Assembly: GCA_030629475.1 (NCBI GenBank)
Contig: DAOVOU010000086.1
Coordinates: 1-7,898, forward strand
Direction of reading: 5' to 3'
From: Desulfobacterales bacterium
GTDB taxonomy: Bacteria > Desulfobacterota > Desulfobacteria > Desulfobacterales > C00003060
DNA: 7,898 bases
Shown piece after piece: positions 1 through 5,836 of the stretch. Numbering within the stretch: position 1 is the first letter of the stretch; each line of letters starts with the position of its first letter. The notes beneath the pieces were generated by a model. That model was given only the letters and a program-made list of their open reading frames with translations. It did not search any database and was not told the DNA's origin. A program made the position numbers and the translations under genes.

Positions 1-231
1 CCCCTCCTTCTCAAATATGGTGATTACCGTTTTGGTTTTTCCGACTATATTGAGTTCATGGAGCATACCTGGTATCCATTCCAGATTGTCTATTCATATA
101 AAGGAGAAATAATAGAGGAATATACTGTAATGGACATTCAAGCAAACCTACCTATTGATGTATCTCTTTTTGATATACCCCAAAGTAGGGCACAATTTGG
201 TAAGAGTGGGCTTAAACCAGACAAGCAGTAA
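1..231 (+). CDS. 3' end of a LolA-like outer-membrane lipoprotein-sorting family protein (partial)
   Basis: An open frame enters from the left edge in frame 1 and ends at TAA 229-231, giving the last 76 residues of a protein. The fragment has alternating beta-strand-like segments: KYGDYRFGFSDYIEF, then HTWYPFQIVYSYKGEIIEEY, then a closing DIQANLPIDVSLFDIP. A GDYR start, a YP-plus-basic strand and a final N-x-PID-x-LF-x-P motif are typical of the C-terminal half of the LolA/LolB-like fold used by periplasmic lipoprotein-sorting proteins. The signal peptide and N-terminal half lie outside the window, so location and role are inferred from the fold alone. It is AT-richer than the methyltransferase genes. 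No partner gene is visible. The family call is moderate; a different beta-sheet periplasmic protein is possible. Confidence 0.5.
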   Translation, partial: PLLLKYGDYRFGFSDYIEFMEHTWYPFQIVYSYKGEIIEEYTVMDIQANLPIDVSLFDIPQSRAQFGKSGLKPDKQ

Positions 232-238
232 CTAAAAT

Positions 239-270
239 CCGAAATCCCTGCCCGCCAGGTGAGATTTCGG
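239..270 (+). terminator. Hairpin just after the LolA-like gene, terminator-like
   Basis: CCGAAATC (239-246) pairs perfectly with GATTTCGG (263-270). Inside it, CCTG and CAGG close a second short stem around CCCGC, leaving TGA as a bulge. It begins 7 bases after the stop codon of the left gene. No run of T follows (TTGAGTCAAACGG), so it is a weak Rho-independent terminator at best. The inner CCTGCCCGCCAGG palindrome resembles the GC-rich words repeated elsewhere in the window, so it may be a repeat rather than a true terminator. Confidence 0.35.
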
Positions 271-287
271 TTGAGTCAAACGGTTGG

Positions 288-767
288 GGTTGCGCAACTC
301 GTTTCGGGATTCGTAGAGCGTTTATGGATAAAGTCAAAAAGCCAATAAAGAGTTTTCACGATTTGGATGTTTATCAAAGCACCTATAAAGCAATGCTTGA
401 GGTGTTCAAACATATTTTGCCAAAGCTGCCAAAGGAAGAGGAATATGATCTTAAAAATCAACTCCGCCGTTCAGCCAAAGCGATTCCAAGATTAATAGCT
501 GAAGGGCATTCTAAAAGGCACCAGAAGAAGGGGTTTCAAAAGTACCTTGACGATGCAATGGCAGAATCAAATGAGACCATAGTCTCTCTGAGCCAAGTCC
601 GAGACCTTTACTCTCGCTACGTTGATACTAATGTGTGCAGTGAACTAATCGACACTTATGATAAAGCTAGCCGCCAATTGTATAACCTATCGCTTGCCTG
701 GACCAAATTCAGTCAGCGCAAGGTGCAGCGCAACCAAGTGACGGCAGACGAAACGAGCTGCGCAACC
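288..767. repeat. 19-bp inverted repeat bracketing the IVS-type gene
   Basis: The left arm GGTTGCGCAACTCGTTTCG (288-306) is the reverse complement of the right arm CGAAACGAGCTGCGCAACC (749-767) at 18 of 19 positions, and a further AACC matches just outside. Each arm is itself near-palindromic (GTTGCGCAAC). Together they enclose the whole four-helix-bundle gene except its last codons; the right arm encodes the C-terminal ETSCAT residues. In 23S rRNA intervening sequences that carry this protein, the ends are also complementary and close a stem, so the arrangement may mark the limits of an IVS-like element. Confidence 0.6.
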
Positions 768-779
768 GTAACCCCTTGA
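324..779 (+). CDS. Four-helix-bundle protein of the 23S rRNA intervening-sequence (S23/IVP) family
   Basis: This gene encodes 151 residues, starting at ATG 324 and ending at TGA. The family signature is clear: an N-terminal SFHDLDVYQ (10-18), then QLRRSAKAIPRLIAEGHSKR (46-65), matching the usual QxRRAxxSIPxNIAEG motif, and FQKYLDDAMAESNETI (71-86), matching the FxxFLxxAxGSxxE motif. A final helix, LIDTYDKASRQLYNLSLAW, follows. Members form a small four-helix bundle that assembles as a pentamer. They occur in rRNA intervening sequences and as free chromosomal copies, and their molecular function is unknown. The usual length is about 115-130 residues; the extra tail here (about 135-151) is read from the right arm of the flanking inverted repeat. 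The upstream ribosome-binding site is poor (GTAGAGCG). It stands alone, with no co-directional partner. Confidence 0.8.
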   Translation: MDKVKKPIKSFHDLDVYQSTYKAMLEVFKHILPKLPKEEEYDLKNQLRRSAKAIPRLIAEGHSKRHQKKGFQKYLDDAMAESNETIVSLSQVRDLYSRYVDTNVCSELIDTYDKASRQLYNLSLAWTKFSQRKVQRNQVTADETSCATVTP

Positions 780-798
780 CGAATACCTGTCCGCCAGC

Positions 799-823
799 AA
801 AAGGAAATTCCTATACTATCAAG
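799..823 (+). repeat. 25-bp dispersed repeat, copy 1
   Basis: This 25-base stretch begins AAAAGGAAATTCC, ends TATACTATCAAG and is identical to positions 4293-4317 in the same orientation. It lies 19 bases after the stop of the IVS-type gene. Its first half is almost self-complementary (AGGAAATTCCT). No gene starts cleanly from it, although AAGGAG with an adjacent ATG follows at 821-828 and opens only a 38-codon frame with no recognisable content. Confidence 0.75.
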
Positions 824-959
824 GAGATGCATTCATTTTCCTTAAGAACCACACTTTTACGGCCAGATTCAGCTATGCGGCGAGAAAATTCGTGCGGATC
901 TGCCCGCAGTAGACTCCTGAAAAGCCAGAACGGACAGTTATAATGGCACGGGATGATGA
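824..959. other. Gene-free stretch between the IVS-type gene and the HNH remnant
   Basis: No convincing gene is seen on either strand from the repeat to about 959. Short frames exist: a 38-codon frame from ATG 826, and a 66-codon frame on the - strand (811-1011). Neither has a recognisable family, a good ribosome-binding site or partners. Because the next two features are decayed genes, this part may also be degraded coding DNA. Confidence 0.4.
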
Positions 960-1109
960 GCCCGGCATCAAAAATCTCCGTTAACAGACCAAATCGAAAA
1001 CCTGGAAGCACGTCGTATGGAATATCTGGCAGAATTGGCGCGTTTGCGCAAGGTTTCTCTTACTGACCTGATGGAAACCTTGCATATTCGACCTCCAGCT
1101 TATGCCTGA
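960..1109 (+). pseudogene. Small truncated ORF overlapping the HNH remnant
   Basis: The frame is open from 960 to TGA 1107-1109, but its only ATG is at 1017, giving 30 codons. From about 981 the translation is a charged, clearly helical peptide (LTDQIENLEARRMEYLAELA), and it ends HIRPPAYA. The good coding look starts before the only ATG, so the 5' end is probably lost or frameshifted. The stop overlaps the ATG of the HNH remnant at 1102 by 8 bases, a spacing typical of translationally coupled gene pairs. That suggests the two once formed a unit. I do not recognise the family; a small coiled partner protein of the nuclease is one possibility. Confidence 0.4.
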
Positions 1110-1334
1110 AAGACGCATTACCGCCCAACAGAGACGCGCCGTGGTGGAACGCGCTCAAGGCTGTTGTGAATATTGCCGCAGTCAGCAGCGTTTTGCTATG
1201 CAAGCCTTTTCTGTTGAACACATCGTGCCACGGTAGAAATAATACGCCTGAATAGAAAAGGTCTGATCAACTTGCGCCGGATACTCTATGAGATGGGAGA
1301 GCATCCACGAGTAGAGACCGGCCAGTATTCCTAA
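1102..1334 (+). pseudogene. HNH endonuclease pseudogene with an internal deletion
   Basis: From ATG 1102 the frame gives 44 residues ending at TAG 1234-1236. They include a zinc-ribbon half-site CCEYC (residues 21-25) and VEHIVPR, where E39-H40 match the catalytic start of HNH nucleases. Two bases out of phase, the sequence continues as ATVEIIRLNRKGLINLRRIL and then YEMGEHPR, ending at TAA 1332-1334. This resembles the usual C-terminal tail of the same family (LNRxGxxNLRRxLYxxGEHP). The middle of the protein, with the second CxxC and the HNH asparagine/histidine helix, is absent. Roughly 80-90 residues appear to be missing, judged from family length as I remember it. The join lies in GTGCCACGG (1225-1233). 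The gene cannot make an active nuclease. Confidence 0.65.
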
Positions 1335-1402
1335 CGGCCCTCTTGGACATTGCACATTGGAATGTACGCGAGCATTGGATGGACACATGGCAACCATACT
1401 GA
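1292..1402 (+). other. Protein-like frame after the HNH tail, unidentified remnant
   Basis: A third frame is open from 1292 to TGA 1400-1402. Its latter half reads like real protein: RDRPVFLTALLDIAHWNVRE followed by HWMDTWQPY. It has no start codon or ribosome-binding site. It overlaps the end of the HNH remnant out of frame, so it could be the C-terminal tail of another decayed gene joined here, or a frameshifted extension of the same one. I do not recognise the family, and chance cannot be excluded at this length. Confidence 0.2.
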
Positions 1403-1410
1403 GAACTTGG

Positions 1411-1660
1411 CTCCGCTACGCTCCGCAATTGGCCCGCCCTGCCCGCCCTGGCGTGACAGCCTTGGGCAGATGTGTCCTTGGTGTCATCCCGGCCCGCCCT
1501 GGCGCGACGTGCATAAATTAACTGCCAGGCCCCATAATCCCGGTCTGGGCCAGGGTCTGGGCCAGGAGCGCGACAGCCCGCCCTGGCGCGACACCAGAAT
1601 AATAATCGGTGCCATATAAAAACCCGGTCTGGGCCAGGGGTTTACCCCGCCCTCTTGGAT
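1411..1660. repeat. GC-rich interspersed repeat region downstream of the methyltransferase cluster
   Basis: Two repeat words alternate here. GCCCGCCCTGGCGYGAC occurs at 1441, 1492 and 1576, with shorter copies at 1432 and 1645. CCCGGTCTGGGCCAGGG occurs at 1539 and 1623, the first copy extended by a 12-bp tandem unit GTCTGGGCCAGG (1543-1566). Spacing is irregular (51 and 84 bases between the main copies). Open frames on both strands here are by-products of the repeats. Most of 1335-1741 is non-coding. Confidence 0.6.
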
Positions 1661-1696
1661 GACTCCATTCGAGCGACATAAACTGGTTGCCGCCAA

Positions 1697-1718
1697 AAGG
1701 CGTGTGCTTTTCCGCCTT
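1697..1718 (-). terminator. Weak Rho-independent terminator after the second mttB-like gene
   Basis: Read on the - strand, AAGGCG (1718-1713), a 10-base loop and CGCCTT (1702-1697) form a 6-bp stem followed by two further T, giving CGCCTTTT. It starts 23 bases after the stop codon at 1742. The stem is short and the T run small, so the call is tentative, but position and strand fit the end of the four-gene cluster. Confidence 0.35.
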
Positions 1719-1741
1719 AAGGGATAGAAATTCCGAAACGT

Positions 1742-3283
1742 TCATTCGGCAACCTGCCTGAGTCCCGGCAGAAGTCCTGGGATTTCGTTGAAGATGCGAT
1801 CCACCGTGGCTTGATCCAGATGTTGTGCAGACTCCCTTTCTAATTGGCTCATATAATCCAGGGCGTTCTCTATTACGTCATCTTCCAATTCCTTGGCCTC
1901 GAACCTGTAAGGGCTTGAAATCTCACCAGCATGCATGGCTTTTCGGGCATGGCGTGCAAAGAGTCGGTGAGAGGATGCCATGACCTTTTTCACTATTTGG
2001 ACCATATCTGCCGCTGTTGAAGGGTCAACTTTAGGCTCTCTGAGACAGTGTTTGATCTTGCCGATCTGCTCGTTGTCGAGCACAGCCTGGACAGGACAGA
2101 AGCTGTTGGTCCGGTCCAAAAGACCGAATGCATAATGGATGTACTGCGCACCGCTCATGGCCATATAGAGATGGGTGAAGAGTTTCTCAAAGGTTGCCTG
2201 CATGCCCGGGACCTTGGCATCTCCCACCCCTGCTGTGGAATAGCACGGGATTTTATAAAACCGGGCCAGTTGAACGCAGTCGATGTTATACTGGTTGAAC
2301 TCCGGACACCCGTACAGATCGTGAAGGTCATCCAACCTGGCCCGTACGGGAACGCTCCCGTAGAGCACCGGCGCTCCGGCTTTGATCAACTCGGTAAGAG
2401 TGATCCCCGCCAGGATCTCGGCATTGATCTGCGCCACTATCCCTGCTTCTTCAATGGGAGCTGAGGATCCGCCCTGGGGGGATGAGGAAATGACCAGAGG
2501 AAGGCCGCTCTCCACGATGGCAAACACCTTCTCTGCGGTTTCGTCCACAATCTGCAGTGGGCTTTTGAATACGCAGGCGATAAAGGAGATGATGGGATTT
2601 TCCCTGAGTGCTTTAGCACCTCCAGCGATGATCTCAGCCATGTGTACGACGTCTTTTAGTCTTTCCAGCTCGGTTAGCCCTGCCTGGACGTGCTTGGTAA
2701 TGTTATTTAGACTTGCGAAGAACTTATTCACATCGTGGTTATCTGAGGTCACGTCCGGGTCTTGAATGTTCAAAGGCCGGATGAAAAAATCCAGGTGCTC
2801 CAATCGTTCGCATAGCCTGGCAGCGCGGCACAGCAGGGCCGAATCGCCCCGAAGTTCCCTGAACCGGGGGACCCTGATTTTCACCTGTGAGTCGTTGGTA
2901 CTCACGAACTCTTCCATCTGAACATCGATCCACACATTGGCCTCGGAGCCGGACCCAAAGTAAACACGGGGCGCTTCGGCATCCAGGAGCAAGCGGTTTT
3001 CCGGTCTGCGTGCCCCCAGGACGAAGCGCGAGGGGGCTTTAGAGACTGCTTCCCTGACCAGTCCGCGTGGAAGGGTCACACGCCAGCAGGCTGAACTTGC
3101 CTCTTGTTCTTCCCAAACCTTGGCCCCATGACCCTTGAATAGCTTCGCAGCCCTTTCGTTGTGACACCATATGCCCGGGTCCTCTAAGATCTTCACAGAG
3201 GCCTCGTCGAGCCACTTTACCTGCTCCAAGTTCAGCCGTTCGTATGGTTTGACAATGATGCCTTCCCTGTATGGTTCTGTCAC
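1742..3283 (-). CDS. MttB-family (trimethylamine methyltransferase-like, COG5598) corrinoid methyltransferase, non-pyrrolysine, divergent copy
   Basis: This gene encodes 513 residues from a GTG start, preceded by a strong ribosome-binding site (GAGGTGAGG, 5 bases upstream). MttB-family marks are GSGSEANVW (110-118), KHVQAGLTE (197-205), AEIIAGG (216-222), the barrel segment TELIKAGAPVLYGSVPV (297-313) and PCYSTAGVGDAKVPGMQATFEK (346-367). The last spans the part of the barrel where the archaeal enzyme carries pyrrolysine. No amber codon interrupts the frame, so it belongs with the non-Pyl members, which transfer a methyl group from a quaternary amine to a corrinoid protein. It is cytoplasmic, with no signal peptide. 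It is the last gene of the cluster, 27 bases after the MtrH-like gene. It differs strongly from the 4319-5785 copy, especially in residues 120-145 and the C-terminal third, so the two may use different substrates. Confidence 0.85.
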   Translation of the reverse strand: MTEPYREGIIVKPYERLNLEQVKWLDEASVKILEDPGIWCHNERAAKLFKGHGAKVWEEQEASSACWRVTLPRGLVREAVSKAPSRFVLGARRPENRLLLDAEAPRVYFGSGSEANVWIDVQMEEFVSTNDSQVKIRVPRFRELRGDSALLCRAARLCERLEHLDFFIRPLNIQDPDVTSDNHDVNKFFASLNNITKHVQAGLTELERLKDVVHMAEIIAGGAKALRENPIISFIACVFKSPLQIVDETAEKVFAIVESGLPLVISSSPQGGSSAPIEEAGIVAQINAEILAGITLTELIKAGAPVLYGSVPVRARLDDLHDLYGCPEFNQYNIDCVQLARFYKIPCYSTAGVGDAKVPGMQATFEKLFTHLYMAMSGAQYIHYAFGLLDRTNSFCPVQAVLDNEQIGKIKHCLREPKVDPSTAADMVQIVKKVMASSHRLFARHARKAMHAGEISSPYRFEAKELEDDVIENALDYMSQLERESAQHLDQATVDRIFNEIPGLLPGLRQVAE

Positions 3284-3310
3284 AGAATCCTCACCTCTAA
3301 TTGTCGATTA

Positions 3311-4168
3311 TCAATCTCGAAACGCCCTGGTGTAGCGTCGGCAATGCCGATCTTTGCCCACCAAGACCTCAGCGGTCTTTACCACGCCCATCAACGCCTC
3401 ATCCAACGGGTCCATAATAGCCGCATCCAGGCCGGCGTAAATAGCCATGTGCAAGAAAGCTGCATTAAGCCTGGTTCGGCCAGGCATCCCGTATGACACA
3501 TTGGAAAGGCCCATGACGGTCTTGGCCGCAGGGAATCGCCTTTTGATCTGTGCAATAGTGTTGAGCGTCACCAATCCCTGTTTGACGTCCGTGCTAATGG
3601 GTATGACCAGGGGATCGAAGTATAATGTCTCGAGAGACACCCCGTGCTTTTCACAAGCGGCAGAGATGTTTTCACAGGCACGGAGACGATCCTCAACGGT
3701 TTTGGGGATGCCGACCTCGTCCATCGCCAAGCCGACTAAAGGCGTGTTGTACTGGCAGGCCAAGGGTACCACCTGTTCCAGATTGTTTTTCTCCGCCTTG
3801 GTCGAATTAATGAGGCTCGGCCTTCCGTTTCGCGCCTTGAGTCCTGCCTCCAGCACTGCGGGATCCGCGCTGTCAATGCAAACAGGGGTGTCCACCTCCT
3901 CTTGGATCGTCTCAATGGCCCATTGCATGGAAACAATTTCGTCCTCACGGGATCCCACTCCGGTACCCACGTTCACGTCGATGAAGCTGGCCCCCGCAGC
4001 AGCCTGGGTTTTTGCCAGTTCTAAGAGCCTGGCCCTATCCCGTTCCTGTACAATCGGTTTAATGCCAGCCAGACTGGCATTGATTTTTTCTCCAATGATG
4101 ATCACCGATGGTTCCCTGAACTTGACGCCCTTAGGGCGAATTAACAAAATCTCTGACACGGATTTCAC
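3311..4168 (-). CDS. MtrH/AcsE-type methyltetrahydrofolate:corrinoid methyltransferase
   Basis: This is a pterin-binding TIM-barrel protein that moves a methyl group between a corrinoid protein and tetrahydrofolate. Motifs in order are IIIGEKINAS (23-32), FIDVNVGTG (62-70), VCIDSADP (96-103), INSTKAE (120-126), GLAMDE (146-151), DPLVIPISTD (185-194) and GLSNVSYGMPGR (220-231). N223 in GLSNVS is the likely counterpart of the catalytic asparagine of Moorella MeTr. With MttB-type neighbours it most likely serves as the second half-reaction, as MtqA or MtgA does. The GTG at 4168 lies inside a palindromic repeat, and the first 20 residues have no family character. A GTG at 4105, preceded by AGGGA, would give VIIIGEKIN, where relatives normally begin, and is a serious alternative start. 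The stop is 27 bases before the next gene. Confidence 0.85.
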   Translation of the reverse strand: MKSVSEILLIRPKGVKFREPSVIIIGEKINASLAGIKPIVQERDRARLLELAKTQAAAGASFIDVNVGTGVGSREDEIVSMQWAIETIQEEVDTPVCIDSADPAVLEAGLKARNGRPSLINSTKAEKNNLEQVVPLACQYNTPLVGLAMDEVGIPKTVEDRLRACENISAACEKHGVSLETLYFDPLVIPISTDVKQGLVTLNTIAQIKRRFPAAKTVMGLSNVSYGMPGRTRLNAAFLHMAIYAGLDAAIMDPLDEALMGVVKTAEVLVGKDRHCRRYTRAFRD

Positions 4169-4290
4169 TGATTACACTGCCCTCTATTTCACAAATGCGG
4201 CAGCATTTATGAAATGGAAGCATTGTTTGAACAATGAACCATTGTTCAAACAATATAAACCTAATCCGTGGCATCCGTGTAATCTGTGTC
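4155..4290. repeat. Composite palindromic element between the first mttB-like gene and the mtrH-like gene
   Basis: The outer arms 4155-4177 and 4268-4290 are complementary at 18 of 23 positions; the words GACACGGATT and AATCTGTGTC belong to them. Inside lie two further hairpins: 4186-4198 with 4203-4215 (12 of 13 pairs, loop GGCA) and 4222-4236 with 4240-4254 (15 perfect pairs). The whole could fold into a three-way junction. In the - strand transcript of the operon the one mismatch of the first inner hairpin becomes a G-U pair. The left arm covers the GTG at 4168, so part of the mtrH-like reading frame is made of repeat. Confidence 0.6.
4222..4254. repeat. Perfect 15-bp hairpin inside the operon gap
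   Basis: ATTGTTTGAACAATG (4222-4236) and CATTGTTCAAACAAT (4240-4254) are exact reverse complements around the loop AAC. In the - strand transcript the stem is not followed by a T run, so it is not a standard terminator. A role in mRNA processing or stability between the mttB-like and mtrH-like genes is possible, or it is simply the core of a mobile palindromic element. Confidence 0.6.
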
Positions 4291-4292
4291 CA

Positions 4293-4317
4293 AAAAGGAA
4301 ATTCCTATACTATCAAG
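4293..4317 (+). repeat. 25-bp dispersed repeat, copy 2
   Basis: Identical over 25 bases to 799-823, in the same orientation. It lies at the right edge of the composite palindromic element and stops 1 base short of the stop codon of the first mttB-like gene (TTA 4319-4321 on the + strand). This fits an insertion that landed directly behind the gene. Confidence 0.75.
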
Positions 4318-4318
4318 T

Positions 4319-5785
4319 TTAATCCATAACCAAGGACCGCAATCCCGGAATCTCTGTCCTTATCCGTTGTCTGATGTCTGAAGGAATCGCCGGTTGCCTC
4401 GGCTTATTCAGAATTTCCCTGGCTCTTTCCGAAGCCCTAACCCTGGCGTCCTTTGCCCCGGCGGCCTCCCATTTAGCCCTGTCCTCCCGGTCGCTTAACT
4501 GCGGAAGGTATTGCTCAGAGCGCATATGACGGCGCGTGTGGCGTGCAGAGACAAAATGTCCTCCCGGCCCTGTCTTCTTGATCAAATCGAAGGCCAGCGT
4601 CTCGTCATTGACCTGGATGCCTTCCACGGCCCGCATGACCATGCCGATGATTTCGTTGTCGATGACCAGTTTGTCGTATGAAGCAGTCATACAGAACTCG
4701 AGAAATCCGGCCGCGTCATGGATAAAGTTTCCTCCCGCCAATGCAACCATCAGGGTGGTGATGGCTGATTCATACCCTGACTGTGCATCGTTCACCTTGG
4801 AATCGGACATGCCCGCTGTGGCATAATAGGGGAGCAGGTAAAACTGGGCCATTTGGGCAGCAGCGGCATTCATCAGTCCCATCTCCACAGCTCCCGAAAG
4901 GTACTTCATGTCACGAAGGTCAGTGATGGAAGAGATGCAGCCGTATAGGGTGGGTGTACCCGGTCTGGTAAGCTGGGCCAGCATGACGCCGGCCAGGGTG
5001 TCTACGTTCTGCACCACGAGGTTCCCGGCCAAAGTGATCGGCGCCGTAGCACCACAAAGGGGTTCGACTGGGACGACCACCGGGATGCGGTTGAGAGCTG
5101 CCTCCATGGTGAGTTGGGCATAGCTTTCATCCAGTTTGAAGGGACTGATGGGGCAAGTCACCATGGAGATGAAAGGCCGTTCCCTGAGCTTCCGGGGAGA
5201 GCCTGCGATGATTTCCGCCATCTTGATAACGTTTCGAACCCCTTCTATTGTGTAGACGCCCCCCATCACATGCTTTCGAGTACCGTTCAGTCCGGCACCA
5301 AAGCGATTTACATCCACCTCTTCCACAGGGAGGTCATTGGGGTACACGTTGAGCATGTAAAAATGGATGTTATCCAGAGCTTCCGCAAGGCGGGCCATGT
5401 TCACGACATCATCAAGTTTCGCCCTCCGAGAATCCTGAGCTCCGGGTTCCTGTACATTCAAGGCAGTGCCCCCCGTGCCCAGATAGACCTTGTTTCCCCC
5501 AATCTCACAATCCAATTCACCGTTTTCTGCCCGGCCACAAAGCTGAATAATAGGAGGTGCCTTATGGACTAATTCCTCCACCAGGTCTCCAGAAACCTTG
5601 ACTACCCCGCTCGCCTCGTCCACCTCGGCACCAGCACCGCGGAAAAGCTCCCTCGCCGCAACGAAGTTCACCTGCACTCCCACCTCGGCAAAGACCCGTA
5701 GGCTGGTTTCGTGTATTTTTTTTATGTCTCGATCGCTTAAGGGCTTGTATTGGCCCCCGGGCAGACCTTTTCTTACCTTCATCAT
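4319..5785 (-). CDS. MttB-family (trimethylamine methyltransferase-like, COG5598) corrinoid methyltransferase, non-pyrrolysine
   Basis: This gene encodes 488 residues, the usual family length. ATG 5785 is preceded by AGGAAGG at about 6 bases; a second ATG follows at once. Family segments are YLGTGGTALNV (101-111), RKHVMGGVYT (170-179), KMAEIIAGSPRKLRERPF (188-205), EPLCGATAPITLAGN (241-255), TRPGTPTLYG (273-282), YYATAGMSDSKVNDAQSGYE (320-339) and HDAAGFLEF (356-364). The ATAGMSDSK-DAQ stretch corresponds to the pyrrolysine-bearing region of archaeal MttB, but no in-frame amber is present. Characterised non-Pyl relatives demethylate glycine betaine, carnitine, proline betaine or gamma-butyrobetaine with a Co(I) corrinoid protein as acceptor. 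The substrate here cannot be told. It lies 51 bases after the reactivase-like gene and is followed by a palindromic element before the mtrH-like gene. Confidence 0.88.
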   Translation of the reverse strand: MMKVRKGLPGGQYKPLSDRDIKKIHETSLRVFAEVGVQVNFVAARELFRGAGAEVDEASGVVKVSGDLVEELVHKAPPIIQLCGRAENGELDCEIGGNKVYLGTGGTALNVQEPGAQDSRRAKLDDVVNMARLAEALDNIHFYMLNVYPNDLPVEEVDVNRFGAGLNGTRKHVMGGVYTIEGVRNVIKMAEIIAGSPRKLRERPFISMVTCPISPFKLDESYAQLTMEAALNRIPVVVPVEPLCGATAPITLAGNLVVQNVDTLAGVMLAQLTRPGTPTLYGCISSITDLRDMKYLSGAVEMGLMNAAAAQMAQFYLLPYYATAGMSDSKVNDAQSGYESAITTLMVALAGGNFIHDAAGFLEFCMTASYDKLVIDNEIIGMVMRAVEGIQVNDETLAFDLIKKTGPGGHFVSARHTRRHMRSEQYLPQLSDREDRAKWEAAGAKDARVRASERAREILNKPRQPAIPSDIRQRIRTEIPGLRSLVMD

Positions 5786-5836
5786 CCCATCCCTTCCTGG
5801 CTCGGCTCTAAATAGCTTCTGTGGCCTTGCTACTTC

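Noticed and set aside
811..1011. 66-codon - strand frame between the IVS-type gene and the HNH remnant
   Set aside because: No family resemblance or ribosome-binding site, and it overlaps decayed + strand coding DNA.
1441..1593. Possible CRISPR-like array from repeated GCCCGCCCTGGCGYGAC
   Set aside because: Only three main copies, irregular spacing of 51 and 84 bases, spacers that themselves hold another repeat, and no cas genes.
1350..1745. Open frames of 70-89 codons on both strands in the GC-rich repeat zone
   Set aside because: They are read-throughs of the repeats, low in complexity, with no ribosome-binding sites.
2048..5572. Several long + strand frames opposite the mttB-like and mtrH-like genes (2048-2464, 3447-4322, 5114-5572 and others)
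   Set aside because: All lie antisense to well-supported family members, have no family features of their own, and are expected shadows of GC-biased codons.
1742..5785. Pyrrolysine codon inside either mttB-like gene
   Set aside because: Both frames run through the segment corresponding to the pyrrolysine region (AGVGDAK-MQ and AGMSDSK-AQ) without any in-frame TAG.
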